Positions 22,221 through 37,099 of a DNA stretch of 64,000 bases are shown in pieces. A program made the position numbers and the translations under genes. Position 1 is the first letter of the stretch, and the number at the start of each line of letters is the position of its first letter. The notes beneath the pieces were generated by a model that did not search any database, was not told the DNA's origin, and was given only the letters and a program-made list of their open reading frames with translations. Source of the stretch: Cocos nucifera (taxonomy: Eukaryota > Streptophyta > Magnoliopsida > Arecales > Arecaceae). Location of the stretch: contig QRFJ01006311.1 of NCBI GenBank assembly GCA_006176705.1, positions 1 to 64,000 on the forward strand, read 5' to 3'.

Positions 22221-24480
22221 TGTTAGATGTGTGCCCTAGAAGCCAGATTGGCCGACACTTGTAATACACTTCTAAGGATAATTTTATAATTTTGATTATA
22301 AATTAATAAAAAAAATATTTATTATTATTATGTGTATTTAAAGTATCTATGATACATTCTTTGAGTTAATAGTAATGACAATTCATATTTTTAAGAGTTA
22401 AAAATTTAAGATATAAATTTTCATAATTAACTCATAAACTACTCCCGACTGTAGGATCATCACGAGGATGGTGATTATTCCGAAAGGTTGGTGTACAATC
22501 GCTTTCTTAGGATAGATATATTTTGAGTCTATGGTGTATAGACATCAGAGCGAAGGTACAGATACTCGTTAGAGAATGAGGGCACTAAGCATGAGCACCT
22601 TGAGCAATCATAAGAAAGTCTACCTTCTCATCGATAACTAGCTCGATGCTACAGTAGTGTATCTAGTTTTTTTTATCTAAGGTATATCGATAGTTCATCT
22701 TGGGGGTGTTATAGTTTGACTACACCATAACTTTATCTCCTAGTCATTCAAAATCCTGAGCTGTATATTGGCAATAGCATGTTCATTGTAGAAATTGGAT
22801 TGCACCAATAAGGGATCTATCTACCTCGGTAGTAAGGAGTGATCTTATGATAATCATAAGATTGAGTCCTTAAGCCCATGGCCATAGCAGAGTGAAGATG
22901 ATAGAAAGAGTTTCTATTAGGATTTCACATTGGACTCATCGAATGATTAATTCATATGATAGATGTTGAGTTTAACGAGTTCACCTTAATCCTAATCCTA
23001 CCGAAGCTCAAGATAGAAGAATCCAATCATACAGGTAGCTGCACTGAGAGATTTGCTTTCAATTCTGATAGATTGCCACCATATACTGCTAGGTGTATGA
23101 ATTTTGGGAGCAATTAGAATGATTTTAATGATTGATCATTCTAATTGTATGAATCAGAAGAGTTCTGATCTATTGAAAGGTATTTCAATGATGTCGATGA
23201 TAGAGATCGCGACATATCTCATTACCATAAGAACTGAACTTAACTAGGTCACACAAATAAGGGTTTAGATTTGAATGTCATCAATTGAGCTAACTTAGTT
23301 TGATTGATTTAGATTTGATCCAATTAGGTTCAAGATAGTCGTGCTAGCACACGATTGAGCCTAGCTTTCTCCTTCTATAATCTTTCTGATTCATTGCAAT
23401 TAAGTCAAATTTGATTTTACTCATTTCTGTATCTTGAATGATTTTATTTTTATTTGACTGAAATAAGTCCAGATCAGATTAATTATAGAAATTAAATCCA
23501 TTCCTAGTATAATTGGATTTGGGTCAAAAGTTGATCCAATTGAGAGAATTGAGGATCACCTGATCAAATGCTTTTAGAAAATTCTCTAAAATTTTTTTTG
23601 ATTTAATTTTTAGATATCTGATAGGTCTTGAGACATGCTATGGGTGTGCCAAATTTTATAATTTATGGTGGAGTTTTGACTAGGTTTTGATAGAGTTTGA
23701 TTTTGATCAAACTATTAAGGGAAGAGTCTTAGGTGCAATGGACTCTTCCTTATCTACCCATGCCGCCATCTTCCAGATTGAATTTTAGCAACAAAACTAG
23801 ATGAGATCTAGGTTTTCACATGGAGAATAATCTCTAGAGTCCCTTTGATCAAATAATAAGTGATTTGGTCAAAGAAGGACTCTATATGGCATTAGGTTTG
23901 AGAAACCTTTCTCACATCATTGTAGAGAGATCACACAAAACTTTTTCCATGCCCAAAGGAGCCAACCCTTTGATATCCCACACCTTCTCTATCCTCTTTC
24001 TCCCTCTCTTCTACAAGCATAAAAAGTTAGGTACAAATCTAAGTTGAAGATCTAAGACTTTTGGCATAAGATTTAGGATCTATGCGACGGTGTCATGAGA
24101 TGGATGGGCTGCCTTTAAAAATAGTTTTGAAGAATCTGTAGATCAGATTCAGATCTAATCTTTAGAGGAGAGATTCATGAGAAGAAGACATTCAGATCTT
24201 GCTCGAGTGGATAATGGTAAAGGCCAAGTGCGAGCATGGCTCTTTTCAGAACCTTAAGAAACAACAGGATCATTATAGGATAATCAGATTATCCAACAAG
24301 ATACCTGAAATTAAATTAAATTTAATTTTATTTTTAACTTTTAATATTAGATCATCATGATTAGATATGAAAATTCTTAGATTTGATTAGATCAGTTAGG
24401 AATTTTTTAGAAAAATCTATCTCAGATCTGATCAGATTTGGACGATCCTACGATGGAAAATCAAATTTTTCTTTACTACA
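22221..24480 (+). repeat. 3' LTR C of element Y (2260 bp)
   Basis: It begins TGTTAGATGTGTGCCC after the polypurine tract and ends near ACTACA. It is collinear with LTRs A, B and D. It lies downstream of the RNase H remnant, so it is a 3' LTR and not a solo LTR. The right boundary is set by the start of a different LTR fragment. Confidence 0.86.
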
Positions 24481-24732
24481 CTTAATAAATGTTATCATTA
24501 TTATAATAACATATCATTTGATCGTGAACATGATTTAAAAACTACTCGATAAATTTTTCTTTATCAACCATTTATAGTTCTATTGACTTCATCATGAAAG
24601 GAGTTCTATGAAGATGCAATATGATGATATGCCAAAAATAATTTTTATTAATTAAAATTTAATTCATATTCATATATAAGAATTCAATGATCTATAGCTT
24701 AGATGATTAGCTTTAGGATACTATTCTTAATA
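24481..24732 (-). repeat. Copia LTR fragment J (first ~250 bp of an X/H/E-type LTR, minus)
   Basis: On the minus strand it begins TATTAAGAATAGTATCC and continues with the conserved block around GTTCACGATCAAATGATA. The same block occurs near the start of LTRs X, E, F, H and W. It is cut at 24481 by the end of LTR C, which suggests that element Y inserted into this older LTR. Confidence 0.65.
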
Positions 24733-24764
24733 TATTTTTCATCTCATGCATTTTTTATATACAT

Positions 24765-25993
24765 TGTTGGCATGATAAATTAATGATATATTTATTTTAA
24801 TTCTTTTGATTATGTGTACATATTTATTTTAGTATATTTGGAGATATCTCTTATTTATGTACCTATTATATAAAATATATGATTAGATATCGAGTCTCAG
24901 ATATATTATATTGTCACGTCATTATCACCATGTTGAGTATGTGAGGCAGAATGACTTGTTGTTAAAGTTATTAAATTTTTTTTTTTTATTTTATATCCAA
25001 GCATGTTGAAAAAAAATTTAAAAATTGATAATAAAAATAGCATATCTATGAATCACTTTTAAATATCATTTTCTTGCTATACTACTAAACTAACACTTAT
25101 ATTGATAGTGTTAGTTATGTTTTTGTAACCATGGATAAGTCTTATGTCAAATAAGGGATGCAATGATTTCCAAATTCAGTATGATTGATACTATTGGATC
25201 GAGTGAATTATGAGGTGATGTCTATGGATTATATATTTTTCAAAAATCATGGCCACGTATTGTATTTTTTGTTGTTCAGTCCAAGAGTCATTTTTAAAAA
25301 TATTTTTTTTAAAATTTTAAAATCATAATTAATGTTGCCCAAGTGGAAGAATATGAGAATTTTTTTAATTATGGACTGCTATTATTTATTTATTTTATTT
25401 TATTAAAAATAGACTGATTATGTAATCCGAATTAATAGACATGTATGCAAGCCCAATGTTGTTAATAATCTTTTTGTTTTAGGCTAGGTGCACCTTATAT
25501 TAAGATGATGTGGTTGGGGCAGCATAGTATAGGCTTTGACCCAACTTAAGCCAGTGATGGATGGGGCCTATTAGAATTTTATTTTAAAATGGCTAGGTCT
25601 CCTCTCCATTTTCTATAAATATCATGAGACTAACTTTCAAACTTGCTCCATCGAATAGCCGTCTATTGAGAGGAACCTGGTAGAGAAGGATTTAGCTCTC
25701 AGTATTTATTTGAGCATTCGCTAATCGATTATTCTTGGTAAATCAATAGCAAACACATATATGCATATATAATTTTTGTATTCTAATCTCCTGCATAGAT
25801 TCAAGAAAAAATCTTCTATAAGGCTTGTATTGTAGAATAATCCCATGGACGTTGTACACAATCATATACGTCAAAAAAGCATGAATAAAGAATCTAATCA
25901 GAAAGGTTTGAGGCTTTCATTCTTCTAGTAATGCTACTGACTTCACATCTCTCTTCATCCTACTATCAACGATTTCGCTTGTTGAGATGCCCA
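24765..25993 (+). repeat. Possible LTR of an unrelated Copia element (1229 bp)
   Basis: The segment begins TGTTGGCATG and ends GAGATGCCCA, i.e. TG...CA. It is followed at once by TGGTATCTAAG, close to the initiator-tRNA-Met primer site. A TATA-like TCTATAAATATC is at 25613. No second copy lies in the window and no pol follows, so the call rests on these three signals. Confidence 0.45.
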
Positions 25994-26004
25994 TGGTATC
26001 TAAG

Positions 26005-27700
26005 TTCGCTTAAGAAAGCTTCATTTGATGCATATCCTATAGAGATTCGCTCTTCATAAGATGAAGATCTAATAGGCTAGGTTCATTATCCCACAACAAA
26101 AAACCATAATGAATCGGAATCTCTAGCCCCCAACCCTAAAATACATATAATAAAAAAATATGAACAAAAGATCAATAACAATGTTCTAACCTCATACCAT
26201 GAAACTTGGTAGAATTGAACCCGAAACTAGTTTCTCCTTCTTAGAGGTTTTTTTTTAAAAAAAAATTAAAACTTATTTGTTAAAGCAACAAAGAAGAATT
26301 CATATTGTCAACTCAAAAGTTACGTTAGCTTTTTAAAAAGACGTTTCAAACAAAAAAAAGAGATACGTAATTCAATAGCATGATTCAAGATTGCAGTAAA
26401 ACTACATTATTATCTCTCATGACCAGATATTCTGATTATTCGAAAGAAAAAACATGAGAAAAGGTGTTCTACTTACTATATGAAAGAGCAATATTTTTTT
26501 GGTTTCTTACTAAGCAGACTATGTTCCTCATCCGAGAAGTCTGCGATCTCCGACATCACTACCGCTACCGCCAACCTTGAGCATGAGAGTGAGAGAGGGA
26601 GAGAAAGCAAGGGCAAGAGAGAGCAAGAGCCAAAAAGGGCTGAGGGTGGGAAGTGGCGAGGTTTTTCTTGACATTCAAGGGTCTAAACTGTACAATTTTT
26701 CTTTTTTTTCTTTTTTTAACTTTTTTCTATGAATTTTTTTATCTTTCCTTGAATTTTGGAAAGGGTTCTAACTTTATATCTCCTTTCTATTTAATTGGTA
26801 TAGAAATTATTTCTTTTTTTAAAAGCACAATGAAAACAGACTTGCATTTTTTGTGCATAGACAATAATTTATGTATGGTATTGTTTCCTTTTTGAAGAGA
26901 AAGAAAGTTTTTTTTTTGGTGCCTTGTGAAGAGTAGATTTTCTCATGGTTTTTTGTGTATAGAAATGATTTTTTTTAAGTTTGACGAGTCCAAATAAAAA
27001 TCTAACTCGTGCAATATTTTTCTTTTTTTTTTAAGTTTTCAAAAGAAATAAAAATTAATGTTTGGGTTTTTAAATTTCTATTATGAAAAGTCTTATTTTA
27101 AATGAATCCTTTATGCATGATTTTTTTTTGTGCATATAGTTGTCTTTTTCTTTCTTTGTTTTTTTTTTTTTGGGTACATGGTTTCCTTTTCGAATTCCTA
27201 ATGTGCTTGATTTTTTTATGCACATGGTTTCATGGTATTTGTTTTTGGTATATTTATTTGGGGCATGGTTTCCTTTTTGAGTTTCTTAAAAGAATTGATT
27301 TTCTTAAGAAGTGCTAATTTTGCTGTAAATTTCTTTCTAATTTTTCAAAATTTAGAGGGAGGTTGAGTCTTCTCTAATATAATTTATGATATATAAATTA
27401 TATAGTTGTAAATATCAATATTGTGCAGCCGTCATAGAATCAAAAATTCACATTTGATATTAATTTTTAAAGATACAAAAATGATATTAAAAATATTGGC
27501 TTCAACTATTTTAGAAGAGATCAAGATCGCACTTTTAGTAGATTTTAATGTGCTTAGCATTCTTAGAAGTAAGATGTAAAATGAACATATAACATAGTCT
27601 TAGCATATTATCTGCATTAGAGATGGACACAAAATCTAATATAATTATATGAACCCATCTCCATTTTCTAATTTGTAAACTAGAAATAAATAATAACAAT
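26005..27700. other. AT-rich intergenic DNA, nothing recognised
   Basis: Between the possible primer site and the uS10 promoter I see no protein family, RNA gene or clear repeat. The stretch 26690-27330 is dominated by T runs of 7-12 bases on the plus strand. Short open frames there are rich in Phe and Leu because of that composition. Confidence 0.5.
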
Positions 27701-27730
27701 CATGTTATGACAATTCCCAACTAACCAATT

Positions 27731-27736
27731 GGCCCA
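27731..27736 (-). promoter_or_regulatory. Site II-type element (TGGGCC) upstream of uS10
   Basis: GGCCCA on the plus strand is TGGGCC on the minus strand. Such elements, usually paired with a telo-box, are common in promoters of plant ribosomal-protein genes. It lies about 360 bp before the start codon. The function is inferred from motif and context. Confidence 0.45.
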
Positions 27737-27856
27737 ATTTAAGAGTTGAGGTCCGCTCAGCCCTCGGATCACAATCATCAGATCTCCTCCTCATCGGAAA
27801 GCACATGATGATGTGGGGTCCACCCATCAAGTTTACACGACTATACCAACCAAATA

Positions 27857-27865
27857 AAACCCTAA
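27857..27865 (+). promoter_or_regulatory. Telo-box (AAACCCTAA) of the uS10 promoter
   Basis: The exact telo-box motif lies about 240 bp before the ATG and close to the likely transcription start. In plants this motif accompanies genes of the translation machinery and is bound by telomere-repeat-binding type proteins. Two reverse copies (TTAGGGTTTAGGGTTT) lie downstream at 27981-27996 in the probable leader intron. Confidence 0.6.
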
Positions 27866-27939
27866 CCCCACCCACGCACCTCAATTCCGAGGGAGGAATC
27901 GCAGTAGCGCCGCCCTTCGAAACCCTTGGCGAGTCTCAG

Positions 27940-28051
27940 GTAATCCAGTGCTGTCCCGGCGACCAACGCCCCCAATCGTGTTAGGGTTTAGGGTTTATCT
28001 TCTTTATCGATCTATCATCTCTTCGTCTCTCATCGGATCCTTGGATTGTAG
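27940..28051 (+). other. Probable 5'-UTR intron of the uS10 gene
   Basis: CTCAG|GTAATC at 27940 is a good donor. TTGGATTGTAG at 28041-28051 is a good acceptor after a T-rich stretch. Leader introns with telo-box-like AGGGTTT repeats are usual in plant ribosomal-protein genes. No transcript is available, so this is a sequence-based proposal. Confidence 0.55.
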
Positions 28052-28094
28052 CAGAATCGTCGTAGTTGGTGGTGTTGGTGAAGGGAAAAGAGGC

Positions 28095-31310
<3,216 letters not shown>

Positions 31311-31591
31311 TTCAGCCCAAAACTTTGATGCAATTATATAGAGTTGTTTTGTCTGCCATCTGGAATGAGCACAACCAGTTTTTAGACTAAGATAATCACT
31401 TGTTTTCATTATATTTTCCTTAGGAAATCTATATCCTTGTTTCTCTTTAATATGAGAATTTGCTAAAACATCAGTTTGTGCCCGTGGAGGAATCAAGTGT
31501 GTTTTCAGATATTTAATATTTATCTCGATGATTGCAATCCATTGCTGATTCAATTTGATGGTCATTGAACTGACTTATTGTCTTCTGGATG

Positions 31592-31597
31592 AATAAA
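31592..31597 (+). terminator. Possible poly(A) signal of the uS10 gene
   Basis: AATAAA about 280 bp after the stop codon, in an AT-rich stretch, is the best canonical signal nearby. Plant poly(A) signals are loose, so the site of cleavage is uncertain. Confidence 0.4.
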
Positions 31598-31619
31598 TAG
31601 AATAGGAATGAGACAACCC

Positions 31620-34600
31620 TTTTAGGGCTTGTTTGGATACACCTAAATCTCTTGGTATTCTGTGGGAATGGAACATCTCGCGTTTACATTGAACCATAAA
31701 AGAATGTATATTTTCTTAAGGGTTTGGATAAAATTTCACTGGGTCAAATTAGTGAAGGGAAGGAAGCATTTCCTTTCTTCTTAAAAAAAATCTGCTCTTC
31801 TCTATTCTTTTCAGGCCTGTCTTTTGCACGCATAGACGCTTTTGCACGCATAGACGCACTTGCGGTTCTCTTTATCTTGCTCCTGTGAACTTCAACAGTT
31901 TTAACTTCCCTTACCGAGATTTGGATAATGGAATACATACCGTCCTTTTATTTAGATCTCTAGCTGTACTCTCGCAACCATTTTGATGAATGACAGCCCT
32001 GAAGCAATAAAGGTTGAGGAACGCTTTTACCATGCTCCATCCTATTGGCTAAAACTCGTATTTAAAAAATGAGATTTTTAAGAGCGCGTGTATATTTTTC
32101 TTTCTTCGTACCTGATTGTGATGCATTCAGGAGTTGTCTCAGGTTCATTTTTTCCCCTTGGGTAAAGGGAAGTTCATATATTCCAATCATCATGTACATT
32201 ATATAAGAATGATTACCATAACGTAGAATAAAATCAGGCATGCAAAACGTTCTCTTGAATCATAATTTTGCATGATATGTATCGGTTGTTCTGGCCACCG
32301 TCTGCTGCTTTTTCATTTTTCCCCGTTCATTTTTATCCCCCGTTCATTTGAACTATTTTTTTTGGGATTTTATAGTCAAATGTGAGTGTTTAATGGTGTT
32401 ACATGTAGTTTATGGTAACTTCTGTACATCCATCCACACACCGTATCCTAAAAGATTCCAGGGAATATCGTCTTTGGAATTATCATCCTATTTTGTTAGT
32501 TCCTTTTTTTTTTAAGATTCTGTAGTAATTTCTGTCCGGGAATCCAGACAAGCCTTTAATTGCCAGACACGCTCTTTGTTCAGCCAGAATTATCGTCCTA
32601 TTCCTCCACCCTCGTGATATCTTTTTCAATCTAATAAGTTCTCCTAACATGGGCTCCTGCATTGTGGAACTGGGCCAGTCGTTGATACCGGTTCGCATGG
32701 TTGCAGCCGCATCCCTAGGGGTGATATTATGCCTTGTATGATCTCTTAAAAATCTACTGCAAGACATCTACAGAAGCGTAGAGATTGAGATATGATGCCA
32801 ACGGCACTCGCAACTTTTTGTTTCACCTACCGGCTTGCCGGAGGATTACAGGAAGGAAGGGGAAAAACTGTTTTCTGGGATTGTAAACAAGATACCAACC
32901 TATATTTTTTCTAGTTATATCATCAGAACAGATTGTAACTTGGGCTGTGGAATTTGTGGGTTCATTTATTTATTTTTTATTTCTATTTACCCCATCAAAC
33001 TTAATTTAAACATTATATTACGACCATCTCCGGCTTCTGCCACGTCCACTGGAAAGCCAATAACAGGGTACTCCTGTGATTGTAGAGGTTAATTTACTTT
33101 AAGAGTTCATTCTTTATCCATTATATTCATTGGGGTGCCAAACCATGCCTCAATTAAACCGAGTAGAAATTTAAAACCATTTCAACATCAACTATGAGGG
33201 AGAGAAACAAATTAGATTCCAAACTATAAGTCGCATGACCAAATTCTAAGGTACACTTACGGCACGTGTTACCATGTGCTATTTAGTTAACAAAATCAGA
33301 TAACACTGGACAAGGTATCGGGCAACTGGCTGAGTAATTTAGTTAGCCTCAAAGCTTTTTGTCATAAAACCAATCTCAAGACGGCACGTCTACAATAGGA
33401 CTGGAACACAAGTCATACGTCCTGATCATGGACTCAATCAGCCGACTCGGGAGGAAAAGTTTCTAGCAAACGACTGATTATCTTTCATAATCACATATGC
33501 ACACTCTATGATTATTTTCGTTAAATATGCAAGTTGAACAGGTGTACATGAAAAGCATCTTATTTTCTCGGGCTCCAGTCACGGAAAAGCAATGCCCCTA
33601 ACAACTACCATTTTGCCAATAACAAACACCAGCTTAACCCAATGCACAACCATAAACAAGTTCATGTACGTATATAATCTAGAGAGTACTTTCTAGTGGT
33701 GGCACTCCAGACATCAACCACACAACGTTCGCAGCTCTTTGACATGTTGCTAAAAGATCTTTTTGTTTTCCCTGATGAGAGCTAAAAGATTTTATTTAGT
33801 ATAAACTGTCCCCAAAGTGGAAGACTTTCAGTTTTAGTCATGATCAGAACTCGCTAAATTTAGAATCAGAAAGGCACTGAACAGTTCAACGACCATCCTG
33901 ATACATCAGGGCCTATAGCATCCGATAATAATTTAGTGCACATTCAAGTTTGCCAGTTACATGTTTCAAGGAAGAAATCCAACAAGATACAAGTGTTCCT
34001 TCTCAACACAGTCCTCTTATTACCATGTTTAGGCAGTTCAACAGCACATAAGACATCAGAGAACTTGATCGGAAGCTTAAACAAACAATGAGATTCAATG
34101 TAAATTATGATATTAAAAAATTACAATTATCAAGGAAGCATCAATTATTGATTGTGTAGGATTAAACATAAAATGTAAACTGCTAAAGTGTTGGAGGACC
34201 TATTGTTGAGTCATCTAAATAAAAAGGAGTAATTGACACCTGTTTAGTACCCTATACCATTATGTTAGTTTTCCATTACATCAACCGATAAACTATTTTA
34301 ATAGAATAATGTTTGGTTTAGAGTATAATATATCATTTTTCTATTTGAAGGTGTTGCTACTAAAATCCTGTCCAATGATGTCGGGGGCTTGGAAAATGCT
34401 AGTCAACCTACTGTAGAGGATAAGCACTAATCTACTGTAGCAAGATGCAGATCTGCACATAAAAAGAAACGCAAAAGAAATCACTGAAGTTAATTCAGTT
34501 GGAGGGCTTCTAATGTTCTAGTCGGATGGGGCTCCGGGAATAGAAGAAAAGAAAAAAGAGAAGAATAGTATAGAATAATATTCTTATATATAAACCTAAT

Positions 34601-35042
34601 ACCCTGTAACTCATTTTATAAATGGGGAATCCTTGTTCCACTAAGTTAGACTCTTTAGAGTTCGAGTTTAAGTAGAAGACTTTGAGTTTGAGTAGAAGAC
34701 TTCCTCTTGGCTTTTCTTATCCAAATCATCCCAAGAATAAGAGTCCATTGAAATTGGCCCCCTACTATGCCACATATCGGTCTATAGGCAGGTTGATCAT
34801 AGGCCACGTTGTATATCCCCCATTTTCAAGTCCAAGCCATTATTCTCGATTAGGATGAACGAAGTAGTTAGATTAGCCAACTATGCACGGGCCTGAGTTT
34901 TTCTTATCTCACCCATCTTTTAAAGTTATAGGTCAAGCACATAAATCTTGGCTTGCCGAGCAATCAAAATCTCTTCCTGTTTTAAGGGCCATTGAGGTTG
35001 GTTTCTTGATATAAAAGAGATTTAGACTTACTCTTTGACTTG
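31620..35042. other. Intergenic DNA downstream of uS10, no gene recognised
   Basis: I found no family or RNA gene. Short open frames (for example 32483-32767 on the minus strand) match nothing I know. Near 34985-35010 a unit like GCCATTGAGGTTGG appears, which belongs to the 29-30 bp tandem repeat also found at 43933-44077, so this part is the left flank of the LTR element inserted at 35048. Confidence 0.5.
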
Positions 35043-35047
35043 AGGGC

Positions 35048-36062
35048 TGTTGGGAGACTTTATGCCTGCCAAAAATATAAGAATATGGACTGATTAAAGA
35101 TCTTCAGAAGGCTATAGCTGAGGTTCTATTTCAGACCGAGCTTGAAATCATCAAAGAAAGGTGTTGGAGGACTTTCATGCCTGTCGAAGATATGAGAATA
35201 TAGGCTGATTGAAGGTCTTTAGAAGGCTATGGCTAAGGTTCTATTTCAGGTCAAGCTTGATATCATCAAAAGAGGAAAGCCTAAGTTACAACATGAGCTG
35301 ATTGAAGATCTTGAGAAGGCTATGGCTGAGATTCTATTTCAGACCGTGCTTAATATCATCAAAGGAGAGAAACCAGTCATAATATGGGCTGATTGAAGAT
35401 CTTCAAAAGACTGAGGCCGAGTTTCTATCTCAAATCGAACTTGAAGTTACCAAAAAGATGAACTTCTCTAGGATGAATTTTTTCGGGACGAACTCCTTCA
35501 GGATGAACTCTCCAGGATGAACTCCTCCAGGATGAACTCCCTCGAGATGAACTCCTCCAGGATGAACTCCCTCGAGATGAACTCCTCGAGGATGAATTTT
35601 TCTAAAATAAACTTCTTCAGGATGAACTCTTTCAGGATGAACTCCTTCGGGATGAACTCCGCCAGAATGAACTCCCGCAGGATGAACTCCTTCGGGTTGT
35701 CAACTTTTTGCCTATATGCCATGAGGGAACAATACCTGATATGATTCCTAAGAATATTCTAGTGGACAAACAAAATATCTCTGACAACTCACTGCTCTCC
35801 CATGACTAACAACCTACAATCCATCCTAACGAACTCCAGACCCTTCTATAAAAGAAAAAAAAAATCGGGATCCTAAGATACACAACTCTTCTCTCCCCTG
35901 TTGAATGGAGAACTGACTTGAGCATCGGAAGGTCTTCGCCGGAGCCAACTTTGATCGAAAACTTTTTTTGCAAGTACGACCGCCTTCATCCCATCGCCGT
36001 CGACTTGCTGCCATCACATAACTCCAGCCAACTCGATCTTGAGATGAATTTCCGCACCAATA
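35048..36062 (+). repeat. 5' LTR of the non-autonomous element
   Basis: It contains about four diverged copies of a ~100-bp unit (GATTGAAGATCTT...CTATTTCAGACCGAGCTTGA...ATCATCAAA), then the 15-bp minisatellite, then a unique part with a possible promoter. The 3' LTR has about three copies of the unit. The outermost TGTTGG at 35048 is supported by the target duplication; a second TGTTGG at 35162 is internal. Confidence 0.85.
35458..35696 (+). repeat. 15-bp minisatellite (GGATGAACTCCTCCA) in the 5' LTR
   Basis: About sixteen imperfect copies in a row. The unit is a multiple of three, so both strands stay open across it and give repetitive frames (MNSSRMNSLEM on the plus strand). These are by-products of the repeat. 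Confidence 0.92.
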
Positions 36063-36067
36063 GAGAT

Positions 36068-36083
36068 GGCGCTAGAGGAAGGG
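36068..36083 (+). other. Possible primer-binding site of the non-autonomous element
   Basis: TGGCGCTAGAGGAAGG starts five bases after the 5' LTR and resembles the TGGCGCCG...GGAAGG sites of plant Gypsy elements. The match is partial. Confidence 0.45.
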
Positions 36084-37099
36084 ACTATGAGCCCATTTAT
36101 GGAAAAAAATGAGCATTTAGTGAGAGAAGCTCCATCGTGTTGCTCTAATGCCGATAAGATTCAGCATCCATCTTCAATAGATCCTATTCAGGCTCAAACT
36201 TGGGGGCTCTAAATAAGAAAAAAATTTCAATCGGAGAGAAAAGCTCAAGCAAGGAAGAAGACGATGACAAGGATGATCTAGACCGACTATAAGATCTAGA
36301 TAAGAAGTATAATCATGCAAATTTTTTTTAGTTATATTATATTCCTGATATTTCATCCATTTTCTTGAGTTCTAGATAGAATCAAATATTAGAAGGGGGA
36401 TCTTCGTTTGCACTCCAATATACTAAGCAGAATAAAAACTACCTCTGAAATCCAAAATGAAATGGAGAGACTAAGGTCCTGGAAGAGGAAAAAAATGGAG
36501 TGGAATCATAAAAATTAGAGAGTGAAAGGAGGCTTTCTTGTATAGATGGTTACTGTGGCAAGAACCTACTATCATAGTTATTGCATCTTTATTTGGCACC
36601 GAGATATCACTCCTAAAGTTATGGTGAATATCACAGCTCACACTCATTCCTTAGAAAAGATCAGCACAGACACCATCCACATAGTTGAATGAAAAACTAA
36701 AATTATGCTTTGTATGAAAAATGATTGTGTCACTAAATACACTATTGTTTGTGAGAATTGTATCTTCATTTATTAGCAGAGGATCTACTTTTGAGTACAG
36801 GAGTAACTTCAGTTGATTAAGAGGTCTAATGGTAGCGAACTAAGGAACATCTTAAAATTACATAAAAAATATGGTCTGTTATACATGTTCTTATCATTAG
36901 ATGAGCCCAAAGAATTAGCATTCACTTAGTTTAGAAAAATTGACTAATCATAAACCTTCAAATTACCCGATTGCTATTTCATTTGGATTTTCATGATTTT
37001 AGTCAAAAAAAAGAGAAAAAAATTTAGTTCCCCTATTTCCAAAAAAAGAAAGAGAGAGAAGAAAATAAAAGAAGAAGAAGAAGAAGAAGAAGAGGGAGG
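36084..37099 (+). other. Internal region of the non-autonomous element, left part
   Basis: No protein domain is visible in about 1 kb. Its end is a purine tract with GAA repeats (about 37060-37099), next to which solo LTR D was inserted. Confidence 0.5.

Noticed and set aside
27948..28094. ATG at 27948 as the start of uS10
   Set aside because: It is in the probable leader intron, and the added residues are not in the family; the ATG at 28095 gives the normal S20 amino end.
31620..31700. Possible MITE end (GGGCTTGTTTGGATAC)
   Set aside because: The motif resembles ends of some Tourist or hAT MITEs, but I found no inverted partner or target duplication.
32483..32767. 94-codon minus-strand frame downstream of uS10
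   Set aside because: No known family, no splice or promoter context, and composition like the surrounding intergenic DNA.
35498..35744. Open frames on both strands with repeated Met-Asn-Ser or Phe-Ile-Leu units
   Set aside because: They lie in the 15-bp minisatellite of an LTR; a unit length divisible by three keeps frames open on both strands.
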